Source of the DNA: Clostridiaceae bacterium
GTDB lineage: Bacteria > Bacillota > Clostridia > DSM-8532
Assembly (NCBI GenBank): GCA_012519655.1
Contig: JAAYPS010000196.1
Coordinates: 1 to 64,000 of the forward strand
Reading direction: 5' to 3'
DNA: 64,000 bases
Below the pieces are notes generated by a model, which worked only from the letters and a program-made list of their open reading frames with translations, was not told the origin of the DNA and did no database searches. The position numbers and the translations under genes are program-made. The stretch's first letter is position 1. Each line of letters opens with the position of its first letter. Shown piece after piece: positions 17,967-30,139 of the stretch.

Positions 17967-20594
17967 TTATCTAGGATTTCTTATCTGAGCTTGAGCCGCT
18001 GCAAGTCTTGCAATAGGTACTCTGAAAGGTGAGCATGATACATACTCCAAACCCACATTGTGGCAGAAGGCAATTGAGGAAGGTTCTCCTCCATGTTCAC
18101 CACAAATACCTAATTTAATGCCGGGGTTGGTTTGACGCCCTTTTTCAACTGCAATTTTTACAAACTCGCCAACGCCGGTTTGATCTAGCTTTTCAAAAGG
18201 ATCAAACTCGTAAATTTTATTGCTATAATAATCCTCAAGGAATTTACTTGCATCGTCTCGGCTAAAACCAAATGCCATCTGTGTTAAGTCGTTGGTTCCA
18301 AATGAGAAGAAATCTGCTTCCTCAGCAATTTTATCAGCGGTTATTGCTGCACGTGGTATCTCAATCATAGTACCAACGAGATATTTTAAGTCAACTCCCG
18401 ATTCTTTAATAATTTCATCAGCTGTCCTGACAACAACATCCTTAACATATTTCAACTCTTTAACTTCGCCAACTAAAGGTATCATAATTTCAGGTACTAT
18501 GTTCATACCCTCTTTATTTACATTAATGGCTGCTTCAATAACAGCTCTTGTCTGCATTTCAGCTATTTCAGGGTAGCTGACGGCTAAACGACATCCTCTA
18601 TGCCCCATCATTGGGTTGAATTCATGAAGCTCGGAAACAATTGCTTTGAGCTCTTCATTCTTCATACCTAATTCGGCAGCAAGAGCTTCAATGTCAGATT
18701 GTTCCTGGGGTAAAAACTCGTGTAGTGGAGGATCTAAGAAACGAATGGTAACCGGATAGCCTTTCATAGCTCTGAATAAGCCTTCAAAATCAGCTCTCTG
18801 CATTGGAAGTAGCTTGTCAAGAGCTTTTCTCCTTTGCTCCACTGTACGAGATACAATCATTTCTCTCATTGGACCTATTCTGTCACTTTCGAAGAACATA
18901 TGCTCAGTGCGGCATAGACCAATTCCTTCAGCACCAAATTTTATAGCCTGTTCTGCATCATGTGGACTATCTGCATTTGTTCTAATTTTCAGTGATCTGA
19001 ATTCATCAGTCCATTCCATAAATGTTCCGAAATAGCCTGTCATTTCAGGTGGAGCTGTTGGCAGCTTTTCACCGTATATGTTTCCTGTAGAACCATCTAG
19101 GGAAACCCAATCGCCTTCGTTGTATTTATTGCCGAAATTATCTATAAAGCATTTTTCTTCTTCGTTTATTTTTATTTCACTACATCCAGCAACACAGCAT
19201 CTACCCATGCCTCTTGCAACAACAGCAGCATGAGAAGTCATTCCACCCCTTGCTGTCAAAATTCCCTGAGCAGCATGCATCCCTTCAATGTCTTCAGGGG
19301 ATGTTTCAACACGAACAAGAATTACCTGTTTCTCACCCTCATTATAAGCTTTAGCGGCTTCGTCTGCTGTAAAATATACCTTACCTGTAGCTGCACCCGG
19401 GGATGCTGGCAAACCTTTTGCAACAGGCTTTGCTGCTTCTAATGATTCTTTTTCGAACTGTGGGAATAGCAGAGAATCCAATTGCTTTGGATCAACTTTC
19501 AGTAATGCTTCTTCTTTTGTAATCATATTCTCTTTAACTAAATCAACAGCAATTTTCAATGCTGCTTGTGCAGTTCGCTTACCATTTCTTGTTTGCAACA
19601 TAAACAGCTTTCCGCGTTCTATCGTAAACTCCATATCCTGCATGTCTTTGTAATGCTTCTCGAGTCTTTCTGCAATTTCAGCAAACTGATTATATACTTC
19701 AACATTGATTTCTTTTAGTTTCTCAATCGGGTCAGGAGTTCTAATTCCTGCAACAACGTCTTCGCCTTGAGCGTTCATTAGAAATTCACCATAGAGCTTG
19801 TTTTCACCAGTAGAAGGATCTCGTGTAAATGCAACTCCAGTACCCGAATCATCACCCATGTTACCATAAACCATTTCCTGGATATTTACTGCTGTTCCCC
19901 ACTCGGATGGTATATCGTTGAGCCTTCTATATACATGAGCTCTTGGATTATCCCAAGAACGGAAAACAGCCTTAACAGATTCCATTAATTGAGTTTTGGG
20001 GTCTTGTGGGAAAGACTCTCCCATTTCTTCCAAGTATAAATCTTTAAATAGCTGTACCAGTTTTTTCAGATCAGATGCGTCCAAATCACTGTCTTCTGTT
20101 ATACCCTTCTCTTCTTTCATATCATCCATTATTTTGTCAAATTTTGTTTTATCTATTTCCATAACAACATCGGAAAACATTGTAATAAAACGCCTGTAGC
20201 TGTCATATGCAAAACGAGGATTTTGAGTAAGATTGGCAAGTCCTTCAACCACAACATCATTCAATCCAAGATTAAGAATGGTATCCATCATACCTGGCAT
20301 TGATGCTCTCGCTCCTGAACGTACAGAAACAAGGAAAGGGTTTTCTGGATCTCCAAATTTTTTACCAACTATTTCTTCTGTTTTTGAAAGGTTTGCATAT
20401 ATTTCATCTTCTATTTCCTTTGCAATAACCTTTCCATCTTCATAAAAACGTGTGCATGCTTCAGTTGTAATTGTAAAGCCTCTTGGTACTGGAAGACCAA
20501 GACTTGTCATTTCAGCAAGGTTTGCACCCTTACCGCCAAGTAAATTTCTCATTGAAGCATCGCCTTCACTAAATAGATATACATATTTCGCCAT
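17967..20594 (-). CDS. ppdK: Pyruvate, phosphate dikinase
   Basis: The 875-residue enzyme interconverts ATP, phosphate and pyruvate with AMP, pyrophosphate and phosphoenolpyruvate. In Clostridia it serves glycolysis or gluconeogenesis with pyrophosphate economy. The N-terminal nucleotide-binding domain has GGKGANLAEM near residue 21 and VSVRSGARASMPGMMDT. The central phosphohistidine domain has GGMTSHAAVVARGMG around residue 455. The C-terminal PEP/pyruvate barrel has GAEGIGLCRTEHMF and GTNDLTQMAFG. The length equals that of the Clostridium symbiosum enzyme within a residue. A strong AGGAGGGA precedes the ATG. It is a single-gene unit. Confidence 0.97.
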   Translation of the reverse strand: MAKYVYLFSEGDASMRNLLGGKGANLAEMTSLGLPVPRGFTITTEACTRFYEDGKVIAKEIEDEIYANLSKTEEIVGKKFGDPENPFLVSVRSGARASMPGMMDTILNLGLNDVVVEGLANLTQNPRFAYDSYRRFITMFSDVVMEIDKTKFDKIMDDMKEEKGITEDSDLDASDLKKLVQLFKDLYLEEMGESFPQDPKTQLMESVKAVFRSWDNPRAHVYRRLNDIPSEWGTAVNIQEMVYGNMGDDSGTGVAFTRDPSTGENKLYGEFLMNAQGEDVVAGIRTPDPIEKLKEINVEVYNQFAEIAERLEKHYKDMQDMEFTIERGKLFMLQTRNGKRTAQAALKIAVDLVKENMITKEEALLKVDPKQLDSLLFPQFEKESLEAAKPVAKGLPASPGAATGKVYFTADEAAKAYNEGEKQVILVRVETSPEDIEGMHAAQGILTARGGMTSHAAVVARGMGRCCVAGCSEIKINEEEKCFIDNFGNKYNEGDWVSLDGSTGNIYGEKLPTAPPEMTGYFGTFMEWTDEFRSLKIRTNADSPHDAEQAIKFGAEGIGLCRTEHMFFESDRIGPMREMIVSRTVEQRRKALDKLLPMQRADFEGLFRAMKGYPVTIRFLDPPLHEFLPQEQSDIEALAAELGMKNEELKAIVSELHEFNPMMGHRGCRLAVSYPEIAEMQTRAVIEAAINVNKEGMNIVPEIMIPLVGEVKELKYVKDVVVRTADEIIKESGVDLKYLVGTMIEIPRAAITADKIAEEADFFSFGTNDLTQMAFGFSRDDASKFLEDYYSNKIYEFDPFEKLDQTGVGEFVKIAVEKGRQTNPGIKLGICGEHGGEPSSIAFCHNVGLEYVSCSPFRVPIARLAAAQAQIRNPR

Positions 20595-20849
20595 GCAGTA
20601 TTCCCTCCTAATACTCCTTCTTATATTTAATGAGTAAATAATTATGTTTCATTAATGGTTTGTTCACGCATTACTTGATTGAATTTCAAGACTAAAAGTA
20701 ACATAATTTAGTATTGATATCCAATAAAAATTTCACCGTAAACAATCATAGCATAACAAAATTTACGTGTAAACTTAATAATTGTAAAAATTTATTAGAT
20801 TTATGTTGTCCCATTAGTAATAATTGTAGAACTGTCTAAAATCTATTTA

Positions 20850-20876
20850 GCCAGGTGGATACAAATCCACCTGGCA
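20850..20876 (-). terminator. Probable terminator of the gmk-rpoZ-glyS end
   Basis: GCCAGGTGGAT pairs with ATCCACCTGGC around a 4-5 base loop just after the glyS stop codon. It is a strong 11-bp stem. The minus-strand tail TAAATAGATTTT is a weak T tract, so factor-independent termination is likely but not certain. Confidence 0.65.
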
Positions 20877-20882
20877 ATCAAT

Positions 20883-22271
20883 TTAAAGTAAAAACTTTTC
20901 AGAAAAATAATCCTTTAGTTCTTCAATCGGAATTCTAATCTGCTGCATTGAGTCTCTTTCGCGAATAGTTACCTTTTTATCATCAATTGAATCAAAGTCA
21001 AAAGTAATACAGTAGGGCGTACCAATTTCGTCTTGACGACGATAACGTTTTCCTATACTTCCTGTTTCATCATATTCGCAATTAAAATATTTTGCCAAGT
21101 CCGCATAAACAGCACGTGCTTGTTCTCCAAGTTTCTTTGATAAAGGTAGAACAGCAATTTTTATTGGGGCTACCGCAGGATGAAAACGTAATACTGTACG
21201 GGTATCGCCTTCGGCTACTTCTTCTTCATCATATGCTTCACTTAATAGCGCCAATACTAATCTGTCCACACCAACTGAAGGCTCAATACAATATGGGATA
21301 TATTTTTCATTAGTTACTGGATCAAAGTAATTCATATCTTCCTTTGAATGCTCCATATGTTGTTTCAAATCATAATCAGTTCTATTAGCGATTCCCCATA
21401 ATTCGCCCCAACCAAATGGGAACTTATATTCTATATCAGTTGTTCCTTTGCTATAGTGGCTTAGCTCTTCTGGTGAGTGATCTCTCATTCTAATGTTGTC
21501 CTCACTGATGTTTAAAGACAAAAGCCAGTTACGGCAGAAATCTTTCCAGTACGCGAACCATTCCATATCTGTACCAGGCTCACAGAAAAATTCCAATTCT
21601 GCCTGTTCAAATTCCCTTGTACGGAAAATAAAATTACCTGGGGTTATTTCGTTTCTAAAGGATTTTCCTATTTGACCTATTCCAAATGGAACCTTTTTTC
21701 GGGTAGATCTTTGTATATTCTTAAAATTAACAAAGATTCCTTGAGCAGTTTCTGGTCTTAAGTAAACTTCATTTTTAGATTCGTCGGTAACACCTAAAAA
21801 TGTCTTAAACATTAAATTGAATTGACGTATGGGCGTAAAATCTATTTTCCCACATTTAGGACATACTATATTGTTTTCTTGTATATACTGAGTTAACGCC
21901 TCATTACTCATTCCATCCGCAACTTTATCAATACCATTATCGTTGTTCCAATCTTCGACAAGTTTATCTGCACGATGTCTGGTCTTACATTCACGGCAAT
22001 CAACTAATGGGTCTGAAAACCCTCCAACATGACCTGATGCAACCCAAACCATTGGATTCATGAGTATTGCACTATCCTGTCCCACATTGTATGGGCTTTC
22101 TTGAATAAATTTTTTCCACCATAATTTCTTTATATTATTCTTAAATTCAATGCCTAAAGGGCCATAATCCCATGTATTTGCTAATCCATCATAAATCTCC
22201 GACCCCTGAAATATGAACCCCCGATTTTTTGATAATGCAACTATTTTATCCATGGTTTTTTCAAATGCCAT
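20883..22271 (-). CDS. glyS: Glycine-tRNA ligase, single-chain type
   Basis: The 462-residue class II synthetase is the dimeric (alpha2) type used by many Firmicutes and eukaryotes, not the alpha-beta E. coli form. Motifs visible are [15 protein letters not shown], the [14 protein letters not shown] segment, [14 protein letters not shown] and the C-terminal anticodon-binding domain (about 360-462). A zinc-type cysteine cluster [11 protein letters not shown] with CPKCGKIDF is present in the insertion. AGGAGG precedes the ATG. Confidence 0.96.
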   Translation of the reverse strand: MAFEKTMDKIVALSKNRGFIFQGSEIYDGLANTWDYGPLGIEFKNNIKKLWWKKFIQESPYNVGQDSAILMNPMVWVASGHVGGFSDPLVDCRECKTRHRADKLVEDWNNDNGIDKVADGMSNEALTQYIQENNIVCPKCGKIDFTPIRQFNLMFKTFLGVTDESKNEVYLRPETAQGIFVNFKNIQRSTRKKVPFGIGQIGKSFRNEITPGNFIFRTREFEQAELEFFCEPGTDMEWFAYWKDFCRNWLLSLNISEDNIRMRDHSPEELSHYSKGTTDIEYKFPFGWGELWGIANRTDYDLKQHMEHSKEDMNYFDPVTNEKYIPYCIEPSVGVDRLVLALLSEAYDEEEVAEGDTRTVLRFHPAVAPIKIAVLPLSKKLGEQARAVYADLAKYFNCEYDETGSIGKRYRRQDEIGTPYCITFDFDSIDDKKVTIRERDSMQQIRIPIEELKDYFSEKFLL

Positions 22272-22315
22272 ATTAATTCCTCCTGGTATAACCTATTGTA
22301 GATTATGCTACTAAT

Positions 22316-22510
22316 TTATAAGCGTTTCCTTGTATATCTGACTTTTCCCTCATTTATCTCATTAAGCGCCGTTGTAACATGCTTATCTGATTCAGTGGTC
22401 AGAGGTTGTGAACCCTCATTAAGCATGCGGGCTCTCCTGGCTGTTAGATTTACCAAAACATATCTGTTTTCAACTTTAGTAAGAAGCTCATCGATTGGCG
22501 GTTTTATCAC
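22316..22510 (-). CDS. rpoZ: DNA-directed RNA polymerase omega subunit
   Basis: The 64-residue protein assists RNA polymerase assembly. The sequence MIKPPIDELLTKVENRYVLV followed by TARRAR matches the family. The start is GTG at 22510, with AAGGAGTG upstream. It follows gmk, the usual order. The 117-bp gap to gmk contains a 9-bp inverted repeat (22557-22575, TTCCAGTTA/TAACTGGAA). Confidence 0.93.
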   Translation of the reverse strand: MIKPPIDELLTKVENRYVLVNLTARRARMLNEGSQPLTTESDKHVTTALNEINEGKVRYTRKRL

Positions 22511-22627
22511 TATTAATCACTCCTTAATATTATTTGTTAGTATATTTCTATTCAATTTCCAGTTAATAACTGGAAGTGTCATAGCTATTCTTTTCTCGCT
22601 TAAGTGACATACAACATAGAAGTCTTT

Positions 22628-23203
22628 CTACATATTTCTATTAGCCTTACGCTCTTTTTCAATAATCTCAAGAAACTGCTTAACAGACTCCTCAACAGAT
22701 TCATTTTTTATTATATAATCATAATTGTCCATGTGTTCAAGTTCTTTTATTGCTCTTTGCATACGCTTTTCAATAATTTCAGGTGACTCAGTACCTCGCT
22801 TCGTTATGCGTTTTCTTAATTCGGTAACGGTGGGCGGTGTAATAAATACCGAAACACATTCAGGATATTGCTGTTTGATATTACGGGCTCCTTCAACTTC
22901 TATTTCAAGAAGTACAATATTTCCTTGTTCGAGTTGCTCTTCTATGTAGAGCCTGGGTGTTCCGTAGAAATTGCCACAGTACTCAACCCACTCAAGAAGC
23001 ATATTCTCATTTACCATCTCTAAAAATTTTTCACGGGAAACAAAAAAGTAATTCTCACCATCTTTTTCTCCAGGTCTTGGCTCGCGTGAAGTCATCGAAA
23101 CCGAAAAAACAATATCACTATTTCGTTCTCGTGCAAGAGATACAACAGTCCCCTTCCCTACTCCCGCAGGACCTGAGACAACAAGCAACAAACCCGATTT
23201 CAT
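22628..23203 (-). CDS. gmk: Guanylate kinase
   Basis: The 191-residue enzyme converts GMP to GDP. The P-loop GPAGVGKGT is near residue 11. The GMP-binding signature [18 protein letters not shown] and the lid region follow. Its start overlaps the remA stop by 4 bp, indicating translational coupling within the yicC-remA-gmk-rpoZ cluster. Confidence 0.96.
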   Translation of the reverse strand: MKSGLLLVVSGPAGVGKGTVVSLARERNSDIVFSVSMTSREPRPGEKDGENYFFVSREKFLEMVNENMLLEWVEYCGNFYGTPRLYIEEQLEQGNIVLLEIEVEGARNIKQQYPECVSVFITPPTVTELRKRITKRGTESPEIIEKRMQRAIKELEHMDNYDYIIKNESVEESVKQFLEIIEKERKANRNM

Positions 23204-23478
23204 TCCTCACCCTCCTGGATATCATCAACTATTTGTTCAGTACCTTTTCCACCTAGTCTATGAGCAACAGTTTCAGGCTGAACAGCCGACAGTATTATAT
23301 GGTCGCTATCTGTAACAACGACTGCGCGAGTTCTTCTTCCATATGTTGCATCAATTAGCATGCCACGTTCTCTTGCTTCCTGGATAATCCTTTTAATAGG
23401 CGCTGATTCAGGACTTACAATTGCGACTATTCTATTTGCGGCAACAATATTTCCAAACCCAATATTAACCAACTTCAT
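23200..23478 (-). CDS. remA: RemA-like DNA-binding regulator (DUF370)
   Basis: The 92-residue protein matches RemA, which in Bacillus subtilis is an oligomeric DNA-binding activator of matrix and osmoprotection genes. The sequence [20 protein letters not shown] and [20 protein letters not shown] is highly characteristic. The frame is open 14 codons upstream, but GGAGGAAGG precedes the ATG at 23478. The gene lies between yicC and gmk, the conserved Firmicute position. Its targets in this organism are unknown. Confidence 0.9.
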   Translation of the reverse strand: MKLVNIGFGNIVAANRIVAIVSPESAPIKRIIQEARERGMLIDATYGRRTRAVVVTDSDHIILSAVQPETVAHRLGGKGTEQIVDDIQEGEE

Positions 23479-23512
23479 AACCTTCCTCCATCTGCTCCAT
23501 GCTTTACAAAAA

Positions 23513-24391
23513 TCATTCAATATTTTGTATCTGTTCTCTTATTTTTTCTATTTCACTTTTTAACTCAACAACATTTTTAGTAATTTCAATATCATTTGCC
23601 TTAGAGCCTATAGTATTTACTTCTCTGTTCATTTCTTGAAGTAAAAAATCAAGTTTCTTGCCTATAGGACCTTCCATCGCTAATATGTCCTTAAGTTGAG
23701 CAATATGACTACCAAGGCGCACCAACTCTTCATTTATACTACATTTATCTGCAAAAATTGCAACTTCCATTGCAAGACGAATTTCATCGATGGAACTATC
23801 CTCTACTAGTTCTTTGATTCTATTTGATAGCCTTTCTTTGTATTCAATAACCATCGAAGGTTCACGCTCTTTTATCTTGAGCCTGTAATTTTCAATCTTT
23901 TTGCATATCTCAAATAAGCTCTCTTTTAATTTCTTACCTTCTGTCTCACGCATTTGGATTAATGCATCCAATGCTCCATTTAGAGCTTGTTCTAATATGG
24001 GCCAAACATTATCAGATATTTCATCTTTGTTTTCAATTTTAAGAATCTCAGGAAACCTTGCAAATGACAAAGCTGATATGTCGTCTCTAAGTTTATGGTC
24101 CTGTGCTAACCTATTCACTGCATTATAATACTCACGAGCAAGATTGTCATCTAGTATGACTTTCTTAACACCTTCACCAAGATTTTCCCAATTCAAAAAA
24201 ACATCCACTTTACCCCGAAAAATACGGCTTGTAATCAATGAACGAATTTTCTCTTCAAAACAATTCAACTGTCTTGGCATACGTATATATACATCACAAT
24301 ATCGATGGTTCACAGTCTTTATCTCGACATCCATGTTAACCAATTCGTCCTGATACTTATAGTATCCATATCCGGTCATGCTTCTAATCAT
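23513..24391 (-). CDS. yicC: YicC/YloC family endoribonuclease
   Basis: The 292-residue protein begins [13 protein letters not shown], the near-invariant start of the YicC family, and ends with the C-terminal DUF1840-type helical domain ([19 protein letters not shown]). Family members are reported to be endoribonucleases involved in RNA turnover. The first in-frame ATG at 24409 overlaps the GGAGG used by the ATG at 24391, so the latter is the start. It is the first gene of the yicC-remA-gmk-rpoZ cluster. Confidence 0.92.
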   Translation of the reverse strand: MIRSMTGYGYYKYQDELVNMDVEIKTVNHRYCDVYIRMPRQLNCFEEKIRSLITSRIFRGKVDVFLNWENLGEGVKKVILDDNLAREYYNAVNRLAQDHKLRDDISALSFARFPEILKIENKDEISDNVWPILEQALNGALDALIQMRETEGKKLKESLFEICKKIENYRLKIKEREPSMVIEYKERLSNRIKELVEDSSIDEIRLAMEVAIFADKCSINEELVRLGSHIAQLKDILAMEGPIGKKLDFLLQEMNREVNTIGSKANDIEITKNVVELKSEIEKIREQIQNIE

Positions 24392-24501
24392 TATTATTTT
24401 GTCCTCCATGTTTTTACCAGTTTGGCAGCTTGTATGTAGTAAAAGGCAGCGTCTTCTGAAGACATTGATAAAAAAAACATTAGAAGAGGAAATATTAGTA
24501 A

Positions 24502-25266
24502 TTATGCCAATTCTCCCATTTCGTGCATAATTATAGATAAAGCTGCAACTGCAGCAGTTTCTGTTCTAAGTATTCTTTTCCCCAGACCCACAGGGGTAAT
24601 ATCTTCTTGTTTAGCAAGTTGGATCTCTTCTTCTGAGAAACCACCCTCTGCGCCAATAAAAATACCTACGGTCTTAATATCATTTATATTATAACATTTA
24701 AATAAATCTTTCAAACATTTTTTCCCTTCATTCTCATAGCAAAAAACAGCCAAACCTTTAGGACCATCTAAAATAATATCACGCCACATACCAAGAGCTT
24801 TACTAAATTCTACAGGACTTGTAACCTCGGGTATAAGAACACGACCTGACTGCTTGCAAGCTTCTTTGGAAATCCTATTCCATCTTTGCAATTTCCCGCT
24901 TATATTTCTGTCTGTTTTTTGTCTTACCGAAAATTGAGTGATAATTGGAACAATCTTACTGATTCCCAATTCTACTGTTTTTTGGATAACCCATTCCATT
25001 TTATCGGATTTTGGCAATCCCTGAAAAAGTATTACCTCTGTTTTGGGTTCAGTACCTGGGTTATAGGCTTTTATAAGTTTACCCTTAGCACAACCCTTTT
25101 CAATGGAAATTAGCTCAATTTCATATTCCATACCTGTGCCGTCAAAAGCCAGAAAGTGATTACCGGTTTTAAGTCTTAAAACCTGAAGCATGTGTTTTAA
25201 GTCTTCCCCGGAAATATATACAATATCTTCTTTTATAGACTCAGGTGCAATCAAAAACCTGTGCAT
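24502..25266 (-). CDS. rsmE: 16S rRNA (uracil-1498-N3)-methyltransferase
   Basis: The 254-residue SPOUT-class enzyme methylates U1498 of 16S rRNA. An N-terminal PUA-like domain (about 1-70) precedes the knotted SAM domain with FIGAEGGFSEEEI and LGKRILRTETAAVAAL. The chosen ATG (25266) overlaps the end of prmA by 16 bp and matches the family start MHRFLI. An ATG six codons upstream is less likely. Confidence 0.95.
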   Translation of the reverse strand: MHRFLIAPESIKEDIVYISGEDLKHMLQVLRLKTGNHFLAFDGTGMEYEIELISIEKGCAKGKLIKAYNPGTEPKTEVILFQGLPKSDKMEWVIQKTVELGISKIVPIITQFSVRQKTDRNISGKLQRWNRISKEACKQSGRVLIPEVTSPVEFSKALGMWRDIILDGPKGLAVFCYENEGKKCLKDLFKCYNINDIKTVGIFIGAEGGFSEEEIQLAKQEDITPVGLGKRILRTETAAVAALSIIMHEMGELA

Positions 25267-26177
25267 ATCTGCATAGCCACCCATTCACCCATACTTTGAA
25301 CTGAAACTAGATCGTAGCCTTGTTCTTTTGCTACTTGATAAACTTCCTCGCGCCTGTCCGAAATAATACCTGACAATAAGATATTTGTCTTATTGCTGCA
25401 GTATGCTTTTAGATCAGGCAGTAATGAGATAATTACATCTGCAATAATATTTACGACAATTATATCGTATTCTTTCTTCTCTATGTCTTTGAGCTCACCA
25501 TGCTTTATATCTACCACATCTGAAACATTGTTCTTCTGTGCGTTTTCAGTGGCAACCTTACATGCTGCATCATCTACATCAACACAAAGAACATTCTTAG
25601 CGCCAAGTTTTGCAGCTATTATTCCTAAAATCCCTGTTCCACAGCCTAAATCTAATACCCTTTCATTACCTTTAATAACATGGTCAAGCAGTTTTGCACA
25701 CATTTCAGTGGTTTGGTGAGTGCCTGTTCCAAAAGCCATTCCGGGTTCAAGCTCGATAACAACTTCATCATTTACAGGGGAATAATCTTCCCACGAAGGT
25801 TTAATTACAACCCTATCAGATATCTTAAAAGTCTTGTAGTATTTTCTCCAATTATCTTTCCACTCGGTATCTGAGCGTCGCAAGATATTATATTCAGGAA
25901 TCCAGTCCATAAACTCTTGAAACTGTGTATCAAGCTTATGTTTTAGAGATTCAATACTGTAACTAGAACTGAAATAAGCTCTAATTATAACCTTTTTGCC
26001 GAAACTTTCAATAAAACCATCGTCAGTATAATCCAGATGTTTATTATCATTATATACTTGCCTGAAAGCTTCCGGGTCTACAATCTCCAGCCCTTGTACT
26101 TCTTGATCCAATAGAATCTGAGATACTGCCTCTTGATACTTTGACTCAATTGTGACCGATACTTCTAACCACTCCAC
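25251..26177 (-). CDS. prmA: Ribosomal protein L11 methyltransferase
   Basis: The 308-residue enzyme trimethylates lysines and the N terminus of L11. It has an N-terminal substrate-recognition domain and a C-terminal class I fold with GTGTHQTTEMC and VLDLGCGTGILGIIAAKLGA. The start is GTG at 26177 after AAAGGAG. The gene lies 18 bp after dnaJ and overlaps rsmE, so the three are probably one transcript. Confidence 0.96.
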   Translation of the reverse strand: MEWLEVSVTIESKYQEAVSQILLDQEVQGLEIVDPEAFRQVYNDNKHLDYTDDGFIESFGKKVIIRAYFSSSYSIESLKHKLDTQFQEFMDWIPEYNILRRSDTEWKDNWRKYYKTFKISDRVVIKPSWEDYSPVNDEVVIELEPGMAFGTGTHQTTEMCAKLLDHVIKGNERVLDLGCGTGILGIIAAKLGAKNVLCVDVDDAACKVATENAQKNNVSDVVDIKHGELKDIEKKEYDIIVVNIIADVIISLLPDLKAYCSNKTNILLSGIISDRREEVYQVAKEQGYDLVSVQSMGEWVAMQICTGF

Positions 26178-26195
26178 AGAAAAACTCCTTTTTTA

Positions 26196-27326
26196 TTACT
26201 GAAATAGGTTCTTCATTTTATCAAAGAAACCCTTTCTTTGCTCAAAAACCTCGTCACCACTTATTTCTGCAAATTCTCTTAGCAATTCTTTTTGCTTTTC
26301 GGATAGTTTCGTCGGCACATCCACATTAATCTTAATAAATTGATCGCCTTTTGCATTAGAATTTAAGTGCTTAATACCCTTGTTTTTTAACCTGAAAACA
26401 GTTCCGGTTTGCGTTCCCTCGGGTATGGTATACTTTATAGTGCCTTCAATGGTTGGCACATCCAACTCAGATCCCAAAGCTGCCTGAGTAAAAGTAATAG
26501 GTATTTCACATATTACATTATACCCTTCTCTTTTGAAAATAGGATGAGGCTGTACCCTTATATTAACATATAAGTCACCTGCAGGACCACCCTTGATACC
26601 CGCTTCTCCCTCTCCACGCAAGGATATGGTTTGACCATTGTCTATACCAGCTGGAATATTTAGACTAATCTTAGATGTCTTTTTTGTTCTTCCATTACCA
26701 TGACAGGTTTCACAAGGCTGTGTTATTACAGTTCCTTCACCACGACAGATTTCACATGTGCTCATATTAACCATTTGACCAAACATTGTGGATTGCACAC
26801 GTCTAATCTGTCCTGTCCCATTACAATGTTTACAGGTTTCTGGTGATGTTCCGGGCTTTGAGCCGGAACCCTCACAATCTTTACATGACTGCAATCTGCT
26901 AACATTTATATCTTTTTTCACTCCAAAAGCTGCTTCTATAAAGCTTATTTCAATTGAATACTGTAAATCAGCACCTTTTCTTGGCCCTGACCGTCTTCGC
27001 GTACTTCTGCCGCCAAATGGTGAACCACCAAAAAAACTATCAAATATATCTTCAAACCCAAAATCAAAGCCGCTGAAACCACTACCAAAACCAGATCCAT
27101 CAAAGGCAGCATGGCCGAAGCTATCATACTGTTGTCTTTTTTGTGGATCACTTAATACCGCATATGCTTCATTAATCTCTTTGAACTTGGCTTCTGCTTC
27201 CTTGTTATTAGGATTTATGTCCGGATGATATTGCTTCGCAAGTTTCCGATATGCTCTTTTTAAATCTGCTTCATCAGCACTGCGATTTACTCCGAGCACC
27301 TCATAATAATCTCTTTTTTCCGGCAA
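26196..27326 (-). CDS. dnaJ: Chaperone protein DnaJ
   Basis: The 376-residue co-chaperone stimulates the DnaK ATPase and delivers clients. The J domain (1-70) holds the HPD motif in YHPDINP. A Gly/Phe-rich linker follows (about 72-115). Four zinc-binding repeats are intact: [24 protein letters not shown] and CETCHGNG. The C-terminal substrate domains end near residue 376. The start is TTG at 27326. It is separated from dnaK by 313 bp and has its own promoter. Confidence 0.97.
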   Translation of the reverse strand: MPEKRDYYEVLGVNRSADEADLKRAYRKLAKQYHPDINPNNKEAEAKFKEINEAYAVLSDPQKRQQYDSFGHAAFDGSGFGSGFSGFDFGFEDIFDSFFGGSPFGGRSTRRRSGPRKGADLQYSIEISFIEAAFGVKKDINVSRLQSCKDCEGSGSKPGTSPETCKHCNGTGQIRRVQSTMFGQMVNMSTCEICRGEGTVITQPCETCHGNGRTKKTSKISLNIPAGIDNGQTISLRGEGEAGIKGGPAGDLYVNIRVQPHPIFKREGYNVICEIPITFTQAALGSELDVPTIEGTIKYTIPEGTQTGTVFRLKNKGIKHLNSNAKGDQFIKINVDVPTKLSEKQKELLREFAEISGDEVFEQRKGFFDKMKNLFQ

Positions 27327-27367
27327 TCTTACCTACCCCCACCAATTATTACTTAAGTAACCTGTCG

Positions 27368-27396
27368 ATTATAGCACACTTCGAAAACTCCTTCAA
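27368..27396 (-). promoter_or_regulatory. Promoter of dnaJ-prmA-rsmE
   Basis: On the minus strand TTGAAG (27396-27391) is followed after exactly 17 bp by TATAAT (27373-27368), about 40 bp upstream of the dnaJ TTG start. No CIRCE or CtsR site overlaps it, so dnaJ can be transcribed apart from the hrcA operon. The rest of the 313-bp dnaK-dnaJ gap holds only the hairpin at 27569-27596. Confidence 0.7.
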
Positions 27397-27568
27397 CTAA
27401 CTTATCTATTCCCGAATAGTGCAAATTTCTTACGTAAAATGGATACTTTTCATCACTAAATGCTTTACAATGAACTTAAATATATGCTCATTAACATAAG
27501 ATATGTTTGGCTTTATGCCTTTAACTCTTTTAATGTTCATAGATTGCATTGTGAACATAATTATGACA

Positions 27569-27596
27569 ACGAGTCAAAGGAATATCTTTGACTCGT
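27569..27596. terminator. Hairpin after dnaK
   Basis: ACGAGTCAAAG pairs perfectly over 11 bp with CTTTGACTCGT around a 6-base loop, 40 bp beyond the dnaK stop. The minus-strand tail is not a strong T tract, while the plus-strand side is more T-rich. It probably ends or protects the 3' end of the hrcA-grpE-dnaK message. Confidence 0.6.
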
Positions 27597-27639
27597 TTCA
27601 TATTTTTGCTATTCTTTTTCCGATTTAATATTTTAAGCG

Positions 27640-29505
<1,866 letters not shown>

Positions 29506-29543
29506 TTAAATTTAATATATATATAAAGGTCTAAGAAAGCTTG

Positions 29544-30110
29544 TTAATTAGCTACTTTTACAACAGAGTGACGAATAACAATGTCATCCTTGTAAATATA
29601 GCCTTTCAAAAATTCTTCTGCTATTTCATTTTCACCATAATTGTCATCTTCTACATGCATAACAGCTTCGTGAAAATCAGGATCAAATTTTTGTCCCTCT
29701 GTAAAAATAGGTTTCACACCTAAATTAGATAATACTTCTTGTATTTGCCGCTCTATCATTAGAACCCCATCTCTGATACCTTCATTGCTACCCTCTGAAG
29801 CCTTCAGTGCTCTTTCCACATTGTCCATAACGGGCAAAAATGAAGATACTACATCAACCACTGATGAAACATAGAGTCTGTCTTTTTCCTTTTGGGTTCT
29901 TTTCTTGTAATTATCAAACTCTGCAGCAATTCTTTGAATCTGATTTTTTAGTTCGGCAATCATTTCCTCATTCTTATCTTGAGTATTATCATCATCTTCA
30001 TTTGTGTTTTCATTTTTTTCAGTATCATTGTTTACATCAACTTCTATATCTTCTTTATCTATAGAAATATTCTCTTCATTCTTTTTCTCTTCCATGTCTT
30101 TATGGTTCAT
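29544..30110 (-). CDS. grpE: Nucleotide exchange factor GrpE
   Basis: The protein of about 188 residues releases ADP from DnaK. An acidic, disordered N-terminal region (about 1-60) is followed by a long coiled coil with ELKNQIQRIAAEFDNYKKRT. The C-terminal beta domain contains GVKPIFTEGQKFDPDFHEAV. The ATG at 30119 touches the GGAAGG ribosome binding site, so the ATG nine bases downstream (30110) is the better start. It lies between hrcA and dnaK. Confidence 0.95.
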   Translation of the reverse strand: MNHKDMEEKKNEENISIDKEDIEVDVNNDTEKNENTNEDDDNTQDKNEEMIAELKNQIQRIAAEFDNYKKRTQKEKDRLYVSSVVDVVSSFLPVMDNVERALKASEGSNEGIRDGVLMIERQIQEVLSNLGVKPIFTEGQKFDPDFHEAVMHVEDDNYGENEIAEEFLKGYIYKDDIVIRHSVVKVAN

Positions 30111-30139
30111 TCGGTTCATCCTTCCATTTGTTTATTAAT

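Noticed and set aside
27569..27596. Hairpin containing AGTCAAA as a possible CtsR site near dnaJ
   Set aside because: The heptads are inverted, not tandem with a 3-bp spacer, so they do not fit the CtsR operator.
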